A stretch of DNA of 64,000 bases. Source: Mangifera indica (taxonomy: Eukaryota; Streptophyta; Magnoliopsida; Sapindales; Anacardiaceae). Below the pieces are notes generated by a model. It saw only the letters and a list, made by a program, of their open reading frames with translations. It was not told the origin of the DNA and did not search any database. Positions 50,450-63,081 of the stretch are shown piece by piece; positions within the stretch are counted from its first letter, which is position 1; each line of letters starts with the position of its first letter. The DNA lies in contig NC_058140.1 of NCBI RefSeq assembly GCF_011075055.1, positions 18,725,945 through 18,789,944 of the forward strand, in the 5' to 3' direction. The translations under genes and the position numbers were made by a program.

Positions 50450-52030
50450 TTGTAAACATAATATAACATGGTGAAACCAAGCCAATCAAAACAAATGATT
50501 TTGACCTGCAAATTGAAGGCAAAGGGTTAAGTAAAGATTTAGGATTAGGGTTATGGAAATAATAAAAGAAAGGTAAAGTTTGAGAGAGATTCCATTATTC
50601 TAAAGCTTAGGTCTTTGAAATTACAAGTCCCAAGGCCAACTAATAATGACATGAGAAAAAAAAGAGAAAAGGACACTCCATCAATAATATAATATTATCC
50701 AATTTACGCAACACAATAATTATTATTTTTACTCCTTCCCTTCTTCTTATTAATTATCTTTCCACCTCCCATTTGACGGGTCAACGCCACTCTTCCCACT
50801 CTACTTCTTTACTTTTAATATTCCATCTTATTCTATTCTCTTAAATTATAATTGAGAAATATCATAAATTTTAAAAAAATTGTTTTCTTTATAAATAATA
50901 AATGGTTTGAAATAATAGGGATAGGTGGAATACTAACGGGGACAAAATTTTAAGTGTGAAAGAAAATATTTAAATTTATTTATGATATTTTAAAATTAAA
51001 AAATTTACTTATTTAATATAATAATTATGAGTATAATTATTAGATTTAATATGACCAAAATAATTTGAAATAGCATATAAAACAATAATGTATCCTAAAT
51101 GGTAGATTAAATAATAAAATAAAATTCTATATATAAAAGAATATAAGTTCAAATGATGATATAGTAAGATCAAACTCTTAACTTATCTAGTTTAATAATT
51201 ATGAGATAAGTTATTAGACTTGAAGTTTTTCTTGTTTGGTATAATTAGTTCAATCTCGAATATAATAATCTAATTTGAATAGGGTTTTTCATTATTAAAA
51301 AAAAAAAAGTAATGCAGAGAGGATTAGGTAGTTTAGGGTTGGATAAATGTTGAAACTTGGGTAATTCAAATGTGGAAGAGTCACTATCAATTGCACCAAT
51401 TTGTCATCAATCTCGCCGATTTCTAATCTTTATTAACTTACCATTACAATACTTAATTCCATTTATTTACATAATTTTTACTTCATAATACATTTTAACA
51501 AATAATGACAAAATATTCAATCTCAACCTTAAAAGGAAAAAAAAATCAATAACTGATAGATTTAGTTTGATATTATTTTTTTTTCCAAGAAAACAACACA
51601 AGAAAGAAAGAGATAGGACAGGCAAGTTATCATATAAATGGAAATATAATACAAGTCTCTCTCAAAATAATACAAAGCCTCATGATCCAGAAAAAATTTT
51701 AAAAAAAAAAAAGTAAGAAATGAGGTAGCTAGATTATGGGTTCTTGACCGAATAAACCCTATTAAAGATCTTGAAGCTCTGTTTCCAAGACATAATCAAA
51801 GACATTGTAATAAACTACAAAAACCCCTCCTTGCAACAGTTGGCATTGTCAGTTGCTAGCTCAAACTGGTATAATTATGAGTTAAAAAAGACTCTAAACA
51901 AAACTTGAAAAGATGATTAAAGTGAAAGTTAAAAAAGAAAAGTTGTTTAACTCTATATGATAATTTTTAACACTAGCAGTGGCGGTGGTTACTGGTTAAT
52001 GATCAAGAAGCTCTCTTTTTTAATGCAAGC
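50450..52030. other. Intergenic upstream of the bHLH gene
   Basis: AT-rich. Contains the second SINE-like copy (51140-51308) and long poly-A and AT runs. No coding sequence is supported. Confidence 0.6.
51140..51308 (+). mobile_element. SINE-like element, copy 2
   Basis: Aligns with copy 1 over phrases such as ACTTATCTAGTTTAATAATT and ends TTTTTCATTATT followed by 12 or so A residues. The box B is degenerate (AAGTTCAAATGAT). It is more diverged than copy 1. Confidence 0.45.
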
Positions 52031-53081
52031 GTGGGTATAAATGCAGGACCTTTGCCATCCCTCTCTTCTTTCACTCTCTCTTGTCATATATGAAATACCC
52101 ATTTCTTTGTTTTTGATTCTCTCTCTAAAGCTTTTAACTTTCTTGTTGTTGTCTATGTGAGCAAGAGGCCTGCTTTGAACAGAGAAGAAGTTGAATTCAA
52201 TAAAGTTTTGTGTGTTTGTGAGGTGAAAAGCTTCAATGGTGACCAGGGTACCAAAAGTAGAACAGAATCTGAAACGAGTATATTTCTTTTGCCGCTTTTA
52301 GTTAGTTTTCTCTCTCTTTCTCTGTGTTTCTGATGAACTCTGACTAGGGTTTTGAATGGGGTGTATTTATTATACTGAAATCTATGTTTTCTTTCTTTTG
52401 CTGGCTTACTTGACTGCTTCCTTCAGGCTTTTTCATACTTCTTTCAACTTTCTTTATCTGTTTTTCTTTTATTGTCTTCGCCTCTTGATTTCTTTCTGGT
52501 GCGTAATTTCGGTATTTCTAGTTCAGTGTTAACTTTGGAAATGGTAGCTCCTCTACTGTTGCTACTGGTGTGATTTTTGGTGCATAAGTTTGGTAATCTG
52601 GGTCTTGGTTTAACTGTCTCTTTATGTCTAGAACCTCATTCATTGAAGTGGGTCTCTACTGTTTAGTTCTGTAAAACTGTGGTTCGCTTCATTTGTTAGC
52701 TCAAACTCATCCTTTATTTCATGCTTTCTGGGTGGATTCAGCTTCAGGAGGGAAGAATATCTTTCAGACGACTTTGAAGTTTCGTATATTGTAAGTTTCA
52801 AACTTTCTGGTTTTTGGTGAAACTTTTTTCTGAAGTGATAATTTAGTATATGCTTGGGAATTGGATGGCGTTTAATTTGTTTTGTTATTAAGTCCTTCCT
52901 CTTACCATTTGATCTTTGGAATAATCTCATCCAGCCATTAGGGCTTTTTGGATGGTCAATTTTTAAGTTTCAAATTTTGTCGTAGTAGGATTTCTAGTGA
53001 TTGTTTGCTAGTTATTCAAACACCATTGTGAAAGGGTATCTATTATTTGCTACTTTTGCTGGTCTTTTTGAAGAGACTGAT
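52031..53081 (+). promoter_or_regulatory. Promoter and 5' leader of the bHLH49-like gene
   Basis: A TATA box candidate GGGTATAAATGCAGG sits at 52032-52046. It is followed by a CT-rich leader (52055-52135) typical of plant 5' UTRs. An upstream ATG at 52236 opens a 21-codon frame ending at TAG 52299-52301. Whether it remains in the mature mRNA depends on leader splicing, which I could not settle. Confidence 0.5.
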
Positions 53082-55737
53082 ATGAGTGACAAGGATAAAT
53101 TCGAGCTACAAAAGAGGAATGATAATCCTATGAACTACCATTCATTGAATATGTCCTCGGACTGGCGATTTAGCAGTGCCAATCTTGCAAATGCGCCTAT
53201 TCATTTGGTTCCCAGCAATAATCCCATGGCAGTTGGTTCTGCTTCCATGGTAGACTCATTTAACCAAACCATCTGGCAGAATCCTATCAGTTCACAAATG
53301 GGATATTTGGATGTTGATGTCCAAAACAATTCAAGCACTTCAAATGCATTAGGAAATAGAAAAGGCAGTCCGGCCTCTTTGAGAAGTAGTGTTGATAAAC
53401 CTCTTGAGATGGGATGGAATCCTCCTGCTTCAATACTGAAGGGAGGCATGTTCTTACCAAGTGTGCCTGGAATGTTCCCGCAGAGCTTATCTCAGTTCCC
53501 TGCTGATTCTGCTTTCATTGAGCGAGCCGCCAGGTTTTCTTCCTTCAGTGGTGGGAATTTTAATGATATGGTGAATACTCTAGGTGTTCCTGAGTCAATG
53601 GGTCTCTATTCTAGGGGTGGGGGGATGATGCAAGGGCCGCAAGAAGTTTTTGCAGGCAGTGGACTGAAATCAGTATCTGGTGGTCAGTCTCAGAAGAATG
53701 AAATGAATGTGGCTGAAGTATCTAGAGATCCTTCCTTGTCTATTGAACATGGGGTGACTGATGGGAGCCCACTAAAAAATGAAAGAAATAGCGAGAGCAT
53801 TGTGAGATCTCATGAAGAAGTAAAACAAGGTGTTGGCGTTTCTGGCAATGAGTCTGATGAAGCTGAGTTCAGTGGCAGTGGTGGTGATGGTCAGGATGAG
53901 ACATTGGCATTGGAGGGCACAGGTGGGGAACCTTCTGCCAAGGGCCTTGCCACAAAGAAAAGAAAAAGGAATGGGCAGGTAGAAGCCAATTTGTCATTTA
54001 AAAAAAAAAAAGATCTTAAGATATGCCTCATTTTTTTATTTACTGCACTAATTTAATTTAATTTTTGTAGGATACTGAACCTCAAACCAGGGGAGCACAG
54101 GTATCTGGTGAAGGTGCAAAGGATAATGCTGATAATCAACTGAAAGGGGACCAAAACCCAACTTCAACGACAAACAAGGCTGCTGTAAAACATGGAAAAC
54201 AAGGTTCTCAAACTTCAGATCCGCCAAAAGAAGGATATATTCATGTTAGAGCTCGAAGAGGACAAGCAACAAATAGCCATAGTCTTGCTGAAAGAGTAAA
54301 AATTTATTTTGAAGTTTTTGTTATAGAAGCAACTTTTGTTATTTAGTGCATAATATGAAAAATGATTTGTTTGTTTGTAGGTGAGAAGGGAAAAGATAAG
54401 TGAGAGGATGAAGTTTCTCCAAGACCTTGTACCTGGTTGCAGCAAGGTATATTTGTTGGATTTGATAGCTTAGGGAGTGCCATTAAAGCATATTTGCAAA
54501 GGAATTTCGCATTTTAATTCATGTCAAAGATAATCCATTGGTTTTTGCAGGTCACTGGCAAAGCTGTGATGCTAGATGAAATAATTAACTATGTACAATC
54601 ACTGCAACGACAGGTTGAGGTAATGGAATTGTTAATTCATATATCATAATTAGCTACTTTGGCTTCTGGCGGCATGAACAATTTATTCCTCAAAAGGTTC
54701 TTATAAATGCATGGGTTGCATATACTCTGCATTTTGTGTATTTTTTCATGTATGGATTTTGAATGAAACGGCATAATGGCTATTAAGCTTTGTGCTTTGG
54801 AGAAAACAATAATAGATAGATAATTCTTTGCAGAAATTGCTATCTAAATTTTCCATGAACAAGTTCATCAATTTTAATATATATGTTTCATTCGGAAACT
54901 GTCTATGTTCTCTTTTCATTGTTAATTTGTGTAATATTATTCTTTCCCTGCTACCAGTTTCTGTCAATGAAACTTGCCACAGTAAATCCACGGCTGGATT
55001 TTAACATAGAAGGGCTCCTGGCAAAAGATGTAAGTGAATTGGTTCACATATCAGTGTTGCACAATTCCGTGTGAATGCTTGGGTCTTTACTTAGACTACT
55101 AATATTTCGGTCACTATGCAGATCCTTCAGTCACGAGCTGGTCCTTCACCTACTTTGGGCTTTTCCCCAGATATGTCTGTGGCTTATCCTCCATTGCATC
55201 CATCCCAACCAGGACTCATGCAATCTGCTCTTCCTGGTATGGGAAGCTCTTCTGACATACTTCGGAGAACTATTAATTCCCAGTTGACACCCATGCCTGG
55301 AGGATTTAAGGATCCTACTCAGGTATCTCTCTTTAGATCATCATAAGGGGAGTGTTAAAGTCCTGATACATGAGGGGATTTGGGGAATCTTAAACCTAGC
55401 CCCCTGCTCCTCCTCTTTTCTTGTTTTCTTTGGCTGAATGTTTTTGTTATTTTTATTATTTGAAATTTCTTTGTATATGGTCACAACTCATGAGTGGGAT
55501 GTGATTCACATTTTAATTTGAGAAGTTTGGATTAGGTACCGAATGCCTGGGAGGATGAGCTCCACAATGTTGTTCAAATGAGCTACGGAACTAGTGCTCC
55601 CCTTGACAGCCAAGATGTAAATGGTATACCTTGGTAATCCCTCTATAAGAGTTGTGTATTCTCGAGCTTACACCACAGAGACTTTTACTGGAATTGCAGG
55701 GTCTATGACACCAGGTCATATGAAGGCTGAACTTTGA
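53082..55737 (+). CDS. BHLH49: bHLH transcription factor, bHLH49-like
   Basis: Eight coding exons: 53082-53978, 54071-54295, 54381-54446, 54551-54619, 54958-55029, 55122-55322, 55536-55623, 55700-55737. All phases agree and give 551 residues. The long N-terminal exon has [20 protein letters not shown], characteristic of the bHLH49/74/78 group, then acidic Ser/Gly-rich sequence and a nuclear localisation motif KKRKRNGQ. The bHLH starts near residue 366: [20 protein letters not shown] carries the His-Glu-Arg pattern of G-box binders, followed by loop and helix 2 ([20 protein letters not shown]). The C-terminus is short and ends HMKAEL. ATG 53082 is the first in-frame Met. In Arabidopsis this group promotes cell elongation and responds to brassinosteroid and GA signalling; the role here is inferred from family. 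Confidence 0.93.
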
Positions 55738-57194
55738 TCATTCTCTATCTCACTTACGCCAATAGACTACCGTGGCCGCGCATATACTTACACTATCTGG
55801 AAGATGGCGAAGTTCTCAAGTATTCCTCTTCCAAACATAGATGATGATTAAATGTAGACTATGACCATCCTCCTACTTCAACTCTAATCTGTCAATTGAG
55901 ATGCTACTGACCTGTTACTGAGTTCGAAATATAAGTTCATAATTAAAGCAGCGGATCACCTCTTAGCAGCGATGGCCCTCAGATACATGATGTGGCAGTG
56001 GCCTTGTTTGTTTTATCATTACATATCTATGCAAGAAATATTCATCAGAATAGAACTGCTCCTTGCGTGAGAAGATGTCTGAGTCAAAGAATGTATAGGT
56101 CAATATTCCAAGTACAGATTGGTAGGCAAACTGGTATCTCATCAGATTTAAGTGTAATTTTTACAAGATAGCATTGTTAAAGCCTGGGAGTTCATGTTCT
56201 ATTCAGAGTTGGAAGCTGTGTGTTTAATTATATATTTTGACGAATGCTATGTTATTTCGTTTCCTTCTTATTATCCAAAAATCAATTGTGGACCCTTCCT
56301 GGCACCCTTTGAATTAAAACGTACAGGTAATGTTTCTGCCGTGTTTTTCATCTAATCATTCATGGGATTCTCGATAGCTTCAGTTCTTCAAGATCTTTAA
56401 GTGGCCAAACTTTATCTTGGCTGTTAGTCAGCAATATTTTCAAGTCTTGTCTTCTGGAAATCCGATTAAACGAAAGATATTCCTGGAGAATAAAGTGACA
56501 AAAATGCACATGGAAAGATTTACATTACTGAGAGGACATCAATCTGGAATTTTTAATTTGTGGCAGTACGAAGGAATATAAACCCAAGAATCTGTTAGGC
56601 AGAGTTAGGATAGAAATCAAATAAGCTGAGACAGATTCAGATATGAATAAATAAATGAATATGACAGGTTCATAAAGCATAAAATTATCTAGTCTAATTG
56701 ACATTCTTGACTCAACCTCACTCGAAGTCTAAATTTTCATCCTTATTTTTTCAATGCACAAGTAAAAAAAAACAAAACCCTCTAACCCATCTGCTTGTGG
56801 GTAATGTATTTGGATTTCTAATGATGCCATTGTTTATTAGAATCTGGCTTTTTAGGGAGCAAGTGGATAATCTCGATTGGAAACCCTAGATGGGACTGCA
56901 TTGTACATTCAATTTGACTTCAATCATAACAGACAGCTGTTCCAGCTCAAGATCTGCTGCTTACAAGTTATAATTCACTAAACCTCATGTGGGAAGGGAA
57001 ACTACCGAAACCAATAAAATCTTTATATAGTCTTTGTGCACATTTAATTACCATTTTTTTTTTTTGTTTCAATTTGCTAGTTGTTACTAGTTAGCGTCCA
57101 TTCCTAGCCACCTTTTTAGGGTTTTATTTTTGTTATTGTTTTCTGAGAATAAAAACCCGCAACGGCATTCCCGCCAATAACAGACTTGAAAACA
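55738..57194. other. bHLH 3' UTR and spacer before the PPR gene
   Basis: The first few hundred bases are probably the bHLH 3' UTR. The rest is AT-rich spacer and the PPR promoter. No gene, repeat or element was recognised. Confidence 0.5.
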
Positions 57195-59426
57195 ATGTCT
57201 TCACCCTCTAACTACTACTGTTCTTTGCTCAAGCTTTGCTGCGAAACTAGAAACCAAACGCAAGTGAAAAAAATCCATTGCCGTATTGTCAAAACCCTAA
57301 CTGACCCAGAAACATTCCTGTTTAATAATCTTATTAATTCTTACAGCAAACTAGGTAACACAACTTATGCACGCCAGTTGTTCGACAATATACCTCAACC
57401 AAACCTCTTTTCATGGAACACCATTCTCTCGGCTTATTTAAAATCTGGGAAGCTTTCAGAAATGAGAAGTATGTTTTATACCATGCCATATCGTGATGGA
57501 GTTTCGTGGAATTTACTTATTTCAGGGTATGCAAGTCATGGTCTTGTTCATGAAGCAGTTAAGGTCTATAACTTGATGTTGAAAGATGGGCTTGATAATT
57601 TGAATAGAATTACATTTTCAATGATGCTTATACTGTCTTCGAGTAAAGGGTGTATTGACCTGGGTAGACAAATTCATGGACAGATTGTGAAACTTGGGTT
57701 TGAGTCATATGTTTTTGTTGGTAGTCCTTTGGTGGATATGTATGCAAAATTGGGGTTGGTTTATGATGCCAAACGGGTTTTTGATGGGATGACTGAGAGG
57801 AATGTGGTTATGCATAATACAATGATTACGGGGCTTTTGAGATGTGGGTTGGTTGAGGAATCAAAGAGGCTGTTTTGTTGTATGGCCGAGAAAGACTCAA
57901 TTTCATGGACAACAATGATTACAGGACTCATCCAAAATGGTTTGGAGAGAGAAGCTATTGATTTATTTAAAGAGATGAGATCAGAAGGTTTGGCTATGGA
58001 TCAGTTTACCTTTGGAAGTATACTGACGGCATGTGGAGGACTATTGGCTTTGGAAGAAGGGAAGCAGATTCATGCTTATATAATCAGGACTGATTACATG
58101 GATAATGTATTTGTGGGAAGTGCTCTTGTTGACATGTATTGTAAGTGCAAGAACATAAAATCTGCAGCATCTGTCTTCAAGAGAATGGCTAGGAAAAATG
58201 TTGTATCTTGGACCGCAATGCTGGTGGGATATGGACAGAATGGGTACAGTGAAGAAGCTGTTAGGATATTTTGTGAAATGCAGAGAAATGGGATTGAGCC
58301 AGATGATTTTACTCTTGGAAGTGTAATAAGCTCTTGCGCCAATCTGGCTAGCTTGGAAGAGGGTGCCCAGTTTCATGGCAGAGCTCTGGTGTCTGGTTTG
58401 ATTTCCTTTGTGACAGTTTCCAATGCACTTGTAACTTTGTATGGTAAATGTGGAAGTATAGAAGATTCTCATCAGCTATTCAACGAGATGAATACCAGGG
58501 ATGAAGTGTCTTGGACAGCATTGGTTTCAGGGTATGCGCAGTATGGAAAGGCTGATGAGACAATTGATTTGTTTGAAAAAATGCTGGCCCACGGTTTCAA
58601 ACCTGATGGAGTTACTTTCATTGGCGTTCTTTCAGCTTGCAGTAGAGCAGGACTGGTGGAGAAAGGACATAGATATTTTGATTCAATGGTAGTAGAACAT
58701 GGAATTACACCTATTCATGATCACTACACTTGCATGATTGACCTTCTCAGCCGAGCTGGTAGGTTAGAAGAAGCAAAAAGTTTCATTGATAAAATGCCTT
58801 TCCATCCTGACACAATTGGTTGGGCCACCTTACTTAGCTCATGTAGAATTCATGGTAATGTGGAAATTGGGAAATGGGCAGCAGATTCTCTTCGGGAATT
58901 GGAGCCTCAGAATCCTGCAAGCTATATTTTGTTATCAAGCATCTATGCTTCCAAAGGTAAATGGGACCATGTGTCCCAGATGAGGAGAACAATGAGAGAT
59001 AAGGGAGTGAGGAAGGAACCAGGATGCAGTTGGATCAAATATAAGAACAGAGTACATATTTTTTCAGCCCATGATCAATCAAATCCATTTTCTAATGAGA
59101 TATTTGCTGAGCTGGAGAAACTAAACCACAAGATGATACAGGAGGGGTATGTGCCAGATATGAGTTCTGTTCTACATGACGTTGAGGATTCATTGAAAGT
59201 AAAGATGCTTAACTATCATAGTGAGAGGCTTGCAATTGCATTTGGATTGTTATTTATTCCAGTTGGCCTTCCTATACGAGTGGTTAAAAATCTTAGGGTT
59301 TGTGGGGATTGCCACAATGCCACCAAATATATCTCTAAGATTACCCGGAGAGAGATACTGGTAAGAGATGCTGTCAGGTTTCATTTGTTTAAAGGTGGAA
59401 ACTGTTCATGTGGAGATTTTTGGTGA
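57195..59426 (+). CDS. PLS-class pentatricopeptide repeat protein with E/E+/DYW domains
   Basis: An intronless frame of 743 residues, the length I recall for Arabidopsis At1g68930, whose neighbour is also bHLH49. ATG 57195 is the first Met in frame. Tandem PPR motifs run from about residue 35 to 560 (for example LFNNLINSYSKLGNTTYARQ, VSWTTMITGLIQNGLEREAI, VSWTALVSGYAQYGKADETI) in the P-L-S alternation. The E and E+ regions follow (WATLLSSCRIHGNVEIGKWA; GCSWIKYKNRVHIFSAHD). The DYW deaminase-like domain has HSERLAIAFGL (HxE) and CGDCHNATKYIS, and ends CSCGDFW, so the final tripeptide is DFW rather than DYW. Such proteins act in organelle C-to-U RNA editing. No organelle prediction could be run; the start is only weakly presequence-like. 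Confidence 0.93.
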   Translation: MSSPSNYYCSLLKLCCETRNQTQVKKIHCRIVKTLTDPETFLFNNLINSYSKLGNTTYARQLFDNIPQPNLFSWNTILSAYLKSGKLSEMRSMFYTMPYRDGVSWNLLISGYASHGLVHEAVKVYNLMLKDGLDNLNRITFSMMLILSSSKGCIDLGRQIHGQIVKLGFESYVFVGSPLVDMYAKLGLVYDAKRVFDGMTERNVVMHNTMITGLLRCGLVEESKRLFCCMAEKDSISWTTMITGLIQNGLEREAIDLFKEMRSEGLAMDQFTFGSILTACGGLLALEEGKQIHAYIIRTDYMDNVFVGSALVDMYCKCKNIKSAASVFKRMARKNVVSWTAMLVGYGQNGYSEEAVRIFCEMQRNGIEPDDFTLGSVISSCANLASLEEGAQFHGRALVSGLISFVTVSNALVTLYGKCGSIEDSHQLFNEMNTRDEVSWTALVSGYAQYGKADETIDLFEKMLAHGFKPDGVTFIGVLSACSRAGLVEKGHRYFDSMVVEHGITPIHDHYTCMIDLLSRAGRLEEAKSFIDKMPFHPDTIGWATLLSSCRIHGNVEIGKWAADSLRELEPQNPASYILLSSIYASKGKWDHVSQMRRTMRDKGVRKEPGCSWIKYKNRVHIFSAHDQSNPFSNEIFAELEKLNHKMIQEGYVPDMSSVLHDVEDSLKVKMLNYHSERLAIAFGLLFIPVGLPIRVVKNLRVCGDCHNATKYISKITRREILVRDAVRFHLFKGGNCSCGDFW

Positions 59427-60980
59427 AGAGGTTGTATTAGAGCCATAACTGTCGTGAAGTTATAGAAATGGACTATGTGGTGAACAACCAAATCCAAAAT
59501 TTTCATAGCATTCAAGAAGAGATGATCCAACTCCTCATAAGCATCATCAGAGTACTCTATGGCTGTGTATTCCATAAGAACATCTTTGTAAGATCATGAA
59601 TATGTTACAGCTTCTGATATCAAGCATCCTGGTGGTGAAAATTGCTGTGATGTAAGAAGGAAGATACAAGTGATGTTGTTTGCACAAAAGCTGAGTCAAT
59701 GATTTCTTTATTAACTTGTGGATGCATAGTGCAAAGTGGTTCAGGAACTCGTCGGATTATGCTTTGATAGGGTTTTGAGGTAAGACAAAAAATTCTTAAT
59801 TTGCCTTTGCTAAGTGTTTCTGAAATGTCTACAGGCGAGCCTAAGACCTGCTAGTAAAGAGGTATCTCAGGATATTTATTGGTGTGATACTATAGACAAT
59901 TCTGATACAGTAAAAACTTATGGCAGATGTAAATTACACAATCAAAAAGGTGCTTATCATGCATTACAAACTTCATGTAGCTGCACCTGCCGGAGCATTG
60001 GAAAAAAGATAATTCTTCTCAGTTCTCCCAGTTGATGTATATCTACACCAAATATAATTATGGTGACTAATTTAACGTACCTGGTCAGTCAAGCTCATAT
60101 AAAACTTATAAGCACCTTGGTTCCCCTTAAGTATATCACCTAGTTTGTTACCGAGTTCCTTATAGATTGATGGACTCCTCCTTTTGGTTTCACAAGTATA
60201 CTATTAGATGATGAACGCTTTGTTATTTTAATTTTTATTTTGTTACTACTTTGGCCATTTCAAGTGTTTCCACTTGTTGTAATGCACCTCAGTTCCAGTT
60301 CCATTTTGATATATTTAAAATTTTGAAAGACTTTTTTCTTGATGGATTAGATATAACGTTCAGTTAATTGCTTACAATTTTAATTTCTTTTACAATTACA
60401 ACAATTTTTAGAAGCATATGCATTTACTTATTTTTTATTATACATTCAAATTTTTTCATCTGGGTCATTGAGGCCCGTAAATGACATGTCTTGTCAGCGT
60501 GTCTCAATTAGTTATCCATGCCACGTAGGTTTACGTCTATGAAAGAATTATCTATTTTCTTTGAGTTGGAGTCATGATGTTGTTTTCTGTTACAAGTTAC
60601 AGCTGAGAGAAATATTCTATATATTAACTAGTTCAATTTGATGTTGACATTGACTGTTGAACTAGATTGATCTGAAAAATTATAGTTTTGGCTATTATTT
60701 TTAATTGTTTTTTTATGGAACCTTGTTTCACTTGATGACCAATTTGTAGATGTTTCTGAACTAAGACATGAATACAATTTATTACAATACTTGAATTTAA
60801 ATATTATATGATAAATACAATCCATAAAAGGTAATATGAGCCACATTGTGCAAAAAAGAAAAAAAAGAAAAGTTAGGGAGAAGGGAGTGTTTTCTATTCT
60901 GAAATTATATGATATTGAATATTTTAGAAACAGATCTGTAAAAGGCATGGATAGCAAAACAAACTTCATTCATGCTCTGC
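59427..60980. other. Convergent spacer between PPR and PRXL2-like genes
   Basis: Holds the 3' ends of both genes and AT-rich DNA. Short open frames (for example 59814-60035) show no recognisable domain. Confidence 0.6.
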
Positions 60981-62976
60981 TTATGATTTGATTGACTCTG
61001 ACTGATCTTCTTGTTGGTTCTGTGTCATTTTGAAAGAAAAGATTATTAAAATAGAACTTTTAATGTACTGCAATTGCAATACAGGATCGAAGAAGCCTAC
61101 GAAAAATACCTGCATTTGTGTGCAAATCTCAATTACTTCAGCTAGAGGTGCCCAATCACCAAAGTTTCGCTCAATAAATTGATAAGCAATGCCGCTTCTT
61201 CCCCTGCCAATTATAAAGAGTCCCCCCTTAATTTCACCTTCTCCTTTGAAGTTTTGCTCTAATCCCATGGCTTTTGCTCGCTTGTAGTTTGCAATAGCCC
61301 GGGGGTTTAAAACAAAGCCTGAGATGAACTTGTCCTTGAGTAGCTTTCCACCCCCAAGAGCTTTAAAGAATTCCCTCCCCTGGTCATAAACCACACCACC
61401 ACCCCAATAATGTGGCCAGAAGTCTTTTACCTGCAATGTGACAATCAGACATCAACTAGGAAAAAATTTCATTGCGGAACAAGAATTAAAAAAGAACTTG
61501 GTAATACCTCTGAGTCTATATACTCATGAAGAACCGCAAATAGTTGAAATCCCAAGGCATCGAATAGAGGTTTTCTTGCATAGAGTTGGTAAGCTTCGGC
61601 TCTGCACATGATGCACCTGTTTAATGTTAAAGAGACAGTAGGAAGAAAATTATATCAGCTTTGCTTGTTGAAGGATTACTGCTGTATTTGTTTGTGGAGC
61701 ACTGGAGGAATCTTACACATTAAAAAATGCATTTTCTTATTGCTAAACTGAACTTTTTCTTTGAGTTCTAGCTTGTAAATTATTGTCAATTTCATAAGCA
61801 TAGTTTTGGTGACATACTAGATTAGGTCTAATCTATTTTTCAATCCTGTATATAGACACAAGGATTCTATCTCACAGGTTTCTTGCTTTTCGCAGCAACA
61901 TCAAAGCATTTTTATGTATTCACTTTAATAGGCTAATCAAGTTAGAAGAATAATTGTGCCAAGATGTCGGTACAAAATGTTTACCCAGGACGTCGGATGC
62001 AAAGGAGAACAGCTGGCTTTTCTCGCCATAACTCTAGAGCCTTCATTGGAGGTGTCTTGGTTTTCACCAAGCGTTCCATGCCAATCTTGTATTCAGGGGT
62101 AAGTTTTTGAATTGAGATGTTCTCAATGGTAGAGTAAGGAGCAGCTTGGTCAGATATAGAAGGAGGTTGTACACAACCACATGCTCGAGGCTCAGCAGGC
62201 CCCGCAGCAACAATTCCTTTAAAGATGTATCCATCTTTGATCTTAAAATCAGCCAATGATTGTTCAAGTGCCTTATCAGAATTTGCACCAGTTCCTGTCA
62301 GGGATCTTGTTATACCTTGCATCTTTTTAAAGCTGACAGATACAGAACTCTTGTAGATGCTATTATTTCTAGATGTTGTGCTTATGGTTCTGCTTGCAGA
62401 CACAGTTTGTGACGGAGGCGTGGGATCTGTGCATGCACTTGTTCTGTCCACAAATCGTGCTATATGACCTCTCTTCATACCAAATTGGGAAGACAGATCC
62501 CCTGAACTTAGGTTAAGCAGCTGGGGCAAATGTTTTCCAGAGGCCTCTAACACATCTCCATATTGCATCAAGGCCCGATCATGCAGGTATGATCTGATTT
62601 CCAGTGCATCCTAGAGTAAAAGAAAGAAATTCCTCAGGATAGATAGATTACGGCAGAATTCTTGAAATATTGAACTGACTTCATCAATCAGACAAGTCAA
62701 CTCTAGGTTCATACTTGATCTTCATATAGGAAAGAATAGTCAGTTGACTAATCAAATGAACTAAATGATATGAAACAGGTTTTAGTGAAGGGAAACAAAA
62801 CAGTGATTGTGTAAACAACCAACCTTTTGTTGTTGTGACATATTTATTTCATCCATATCTTCTGAGTTCATAATCTTCAAGGTTGGTACATCATCCCAAC
62901 CTTCCTCTAGTAGCTTTGGAAGCAGTCCCTTTAGAGATCCATTTCCAACAAAATCTTCCATAGAGAAAGAAGCCAT
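60981..62976 (-). CDS. SAM-domain and peroxiredoxin-like (PRXL2/AhpC-TSA) protein
   Basis: Five exons, 62976-62824, 62610-61985, 61616-61508, 61430-61110 and 61019-60981, all phase-consistent, give 415 residues. Residues ~1-70 resemble a sterile alpha motif (LEEGWDDVPTLKIMNSEDMD, then DALEIRSYLHDRALMQYGD). A Ser/Thr-rich linker follows. From about 190 is a thioredoxin-fold PRXL2-type domain with RRPGCIMCRAEAYQLYARKP; its CxxC (Cys261, Cys264) is the expected redox pair. Later conserved segments are DFWPHYWGGGVVYDQGREFF and GEIKGGLFIIGRGRSGIAYQ. The last exon adds a 12-residue polar tail. The fold implies thiol-disulphide or peroxide chemistry; substrate and location are unknown. SAM suggests oligomerisation or partner binding. 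Confidence 0.85.
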
Positions 62977-63081
62977 TGTTTTCTGCAGTACAGATGTTCC
63001 AAGCCAGCTTATTCTTGTTGCTGAATTAAGTCCCGATGTGCAGATAAGCCTGTAAGCGCTGACTCAACTACTTAATGAAGG
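62977..63081 (-). promoter_or_regulatory. 5' leader and proximal promoter of the PRXL2-like gene
   Basis: Only 105 bp separate the ATG from the target duplication of the MULE-like foldback element at 63082. The element therefore lies within or next to the promoter. Confidence 0.5.
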
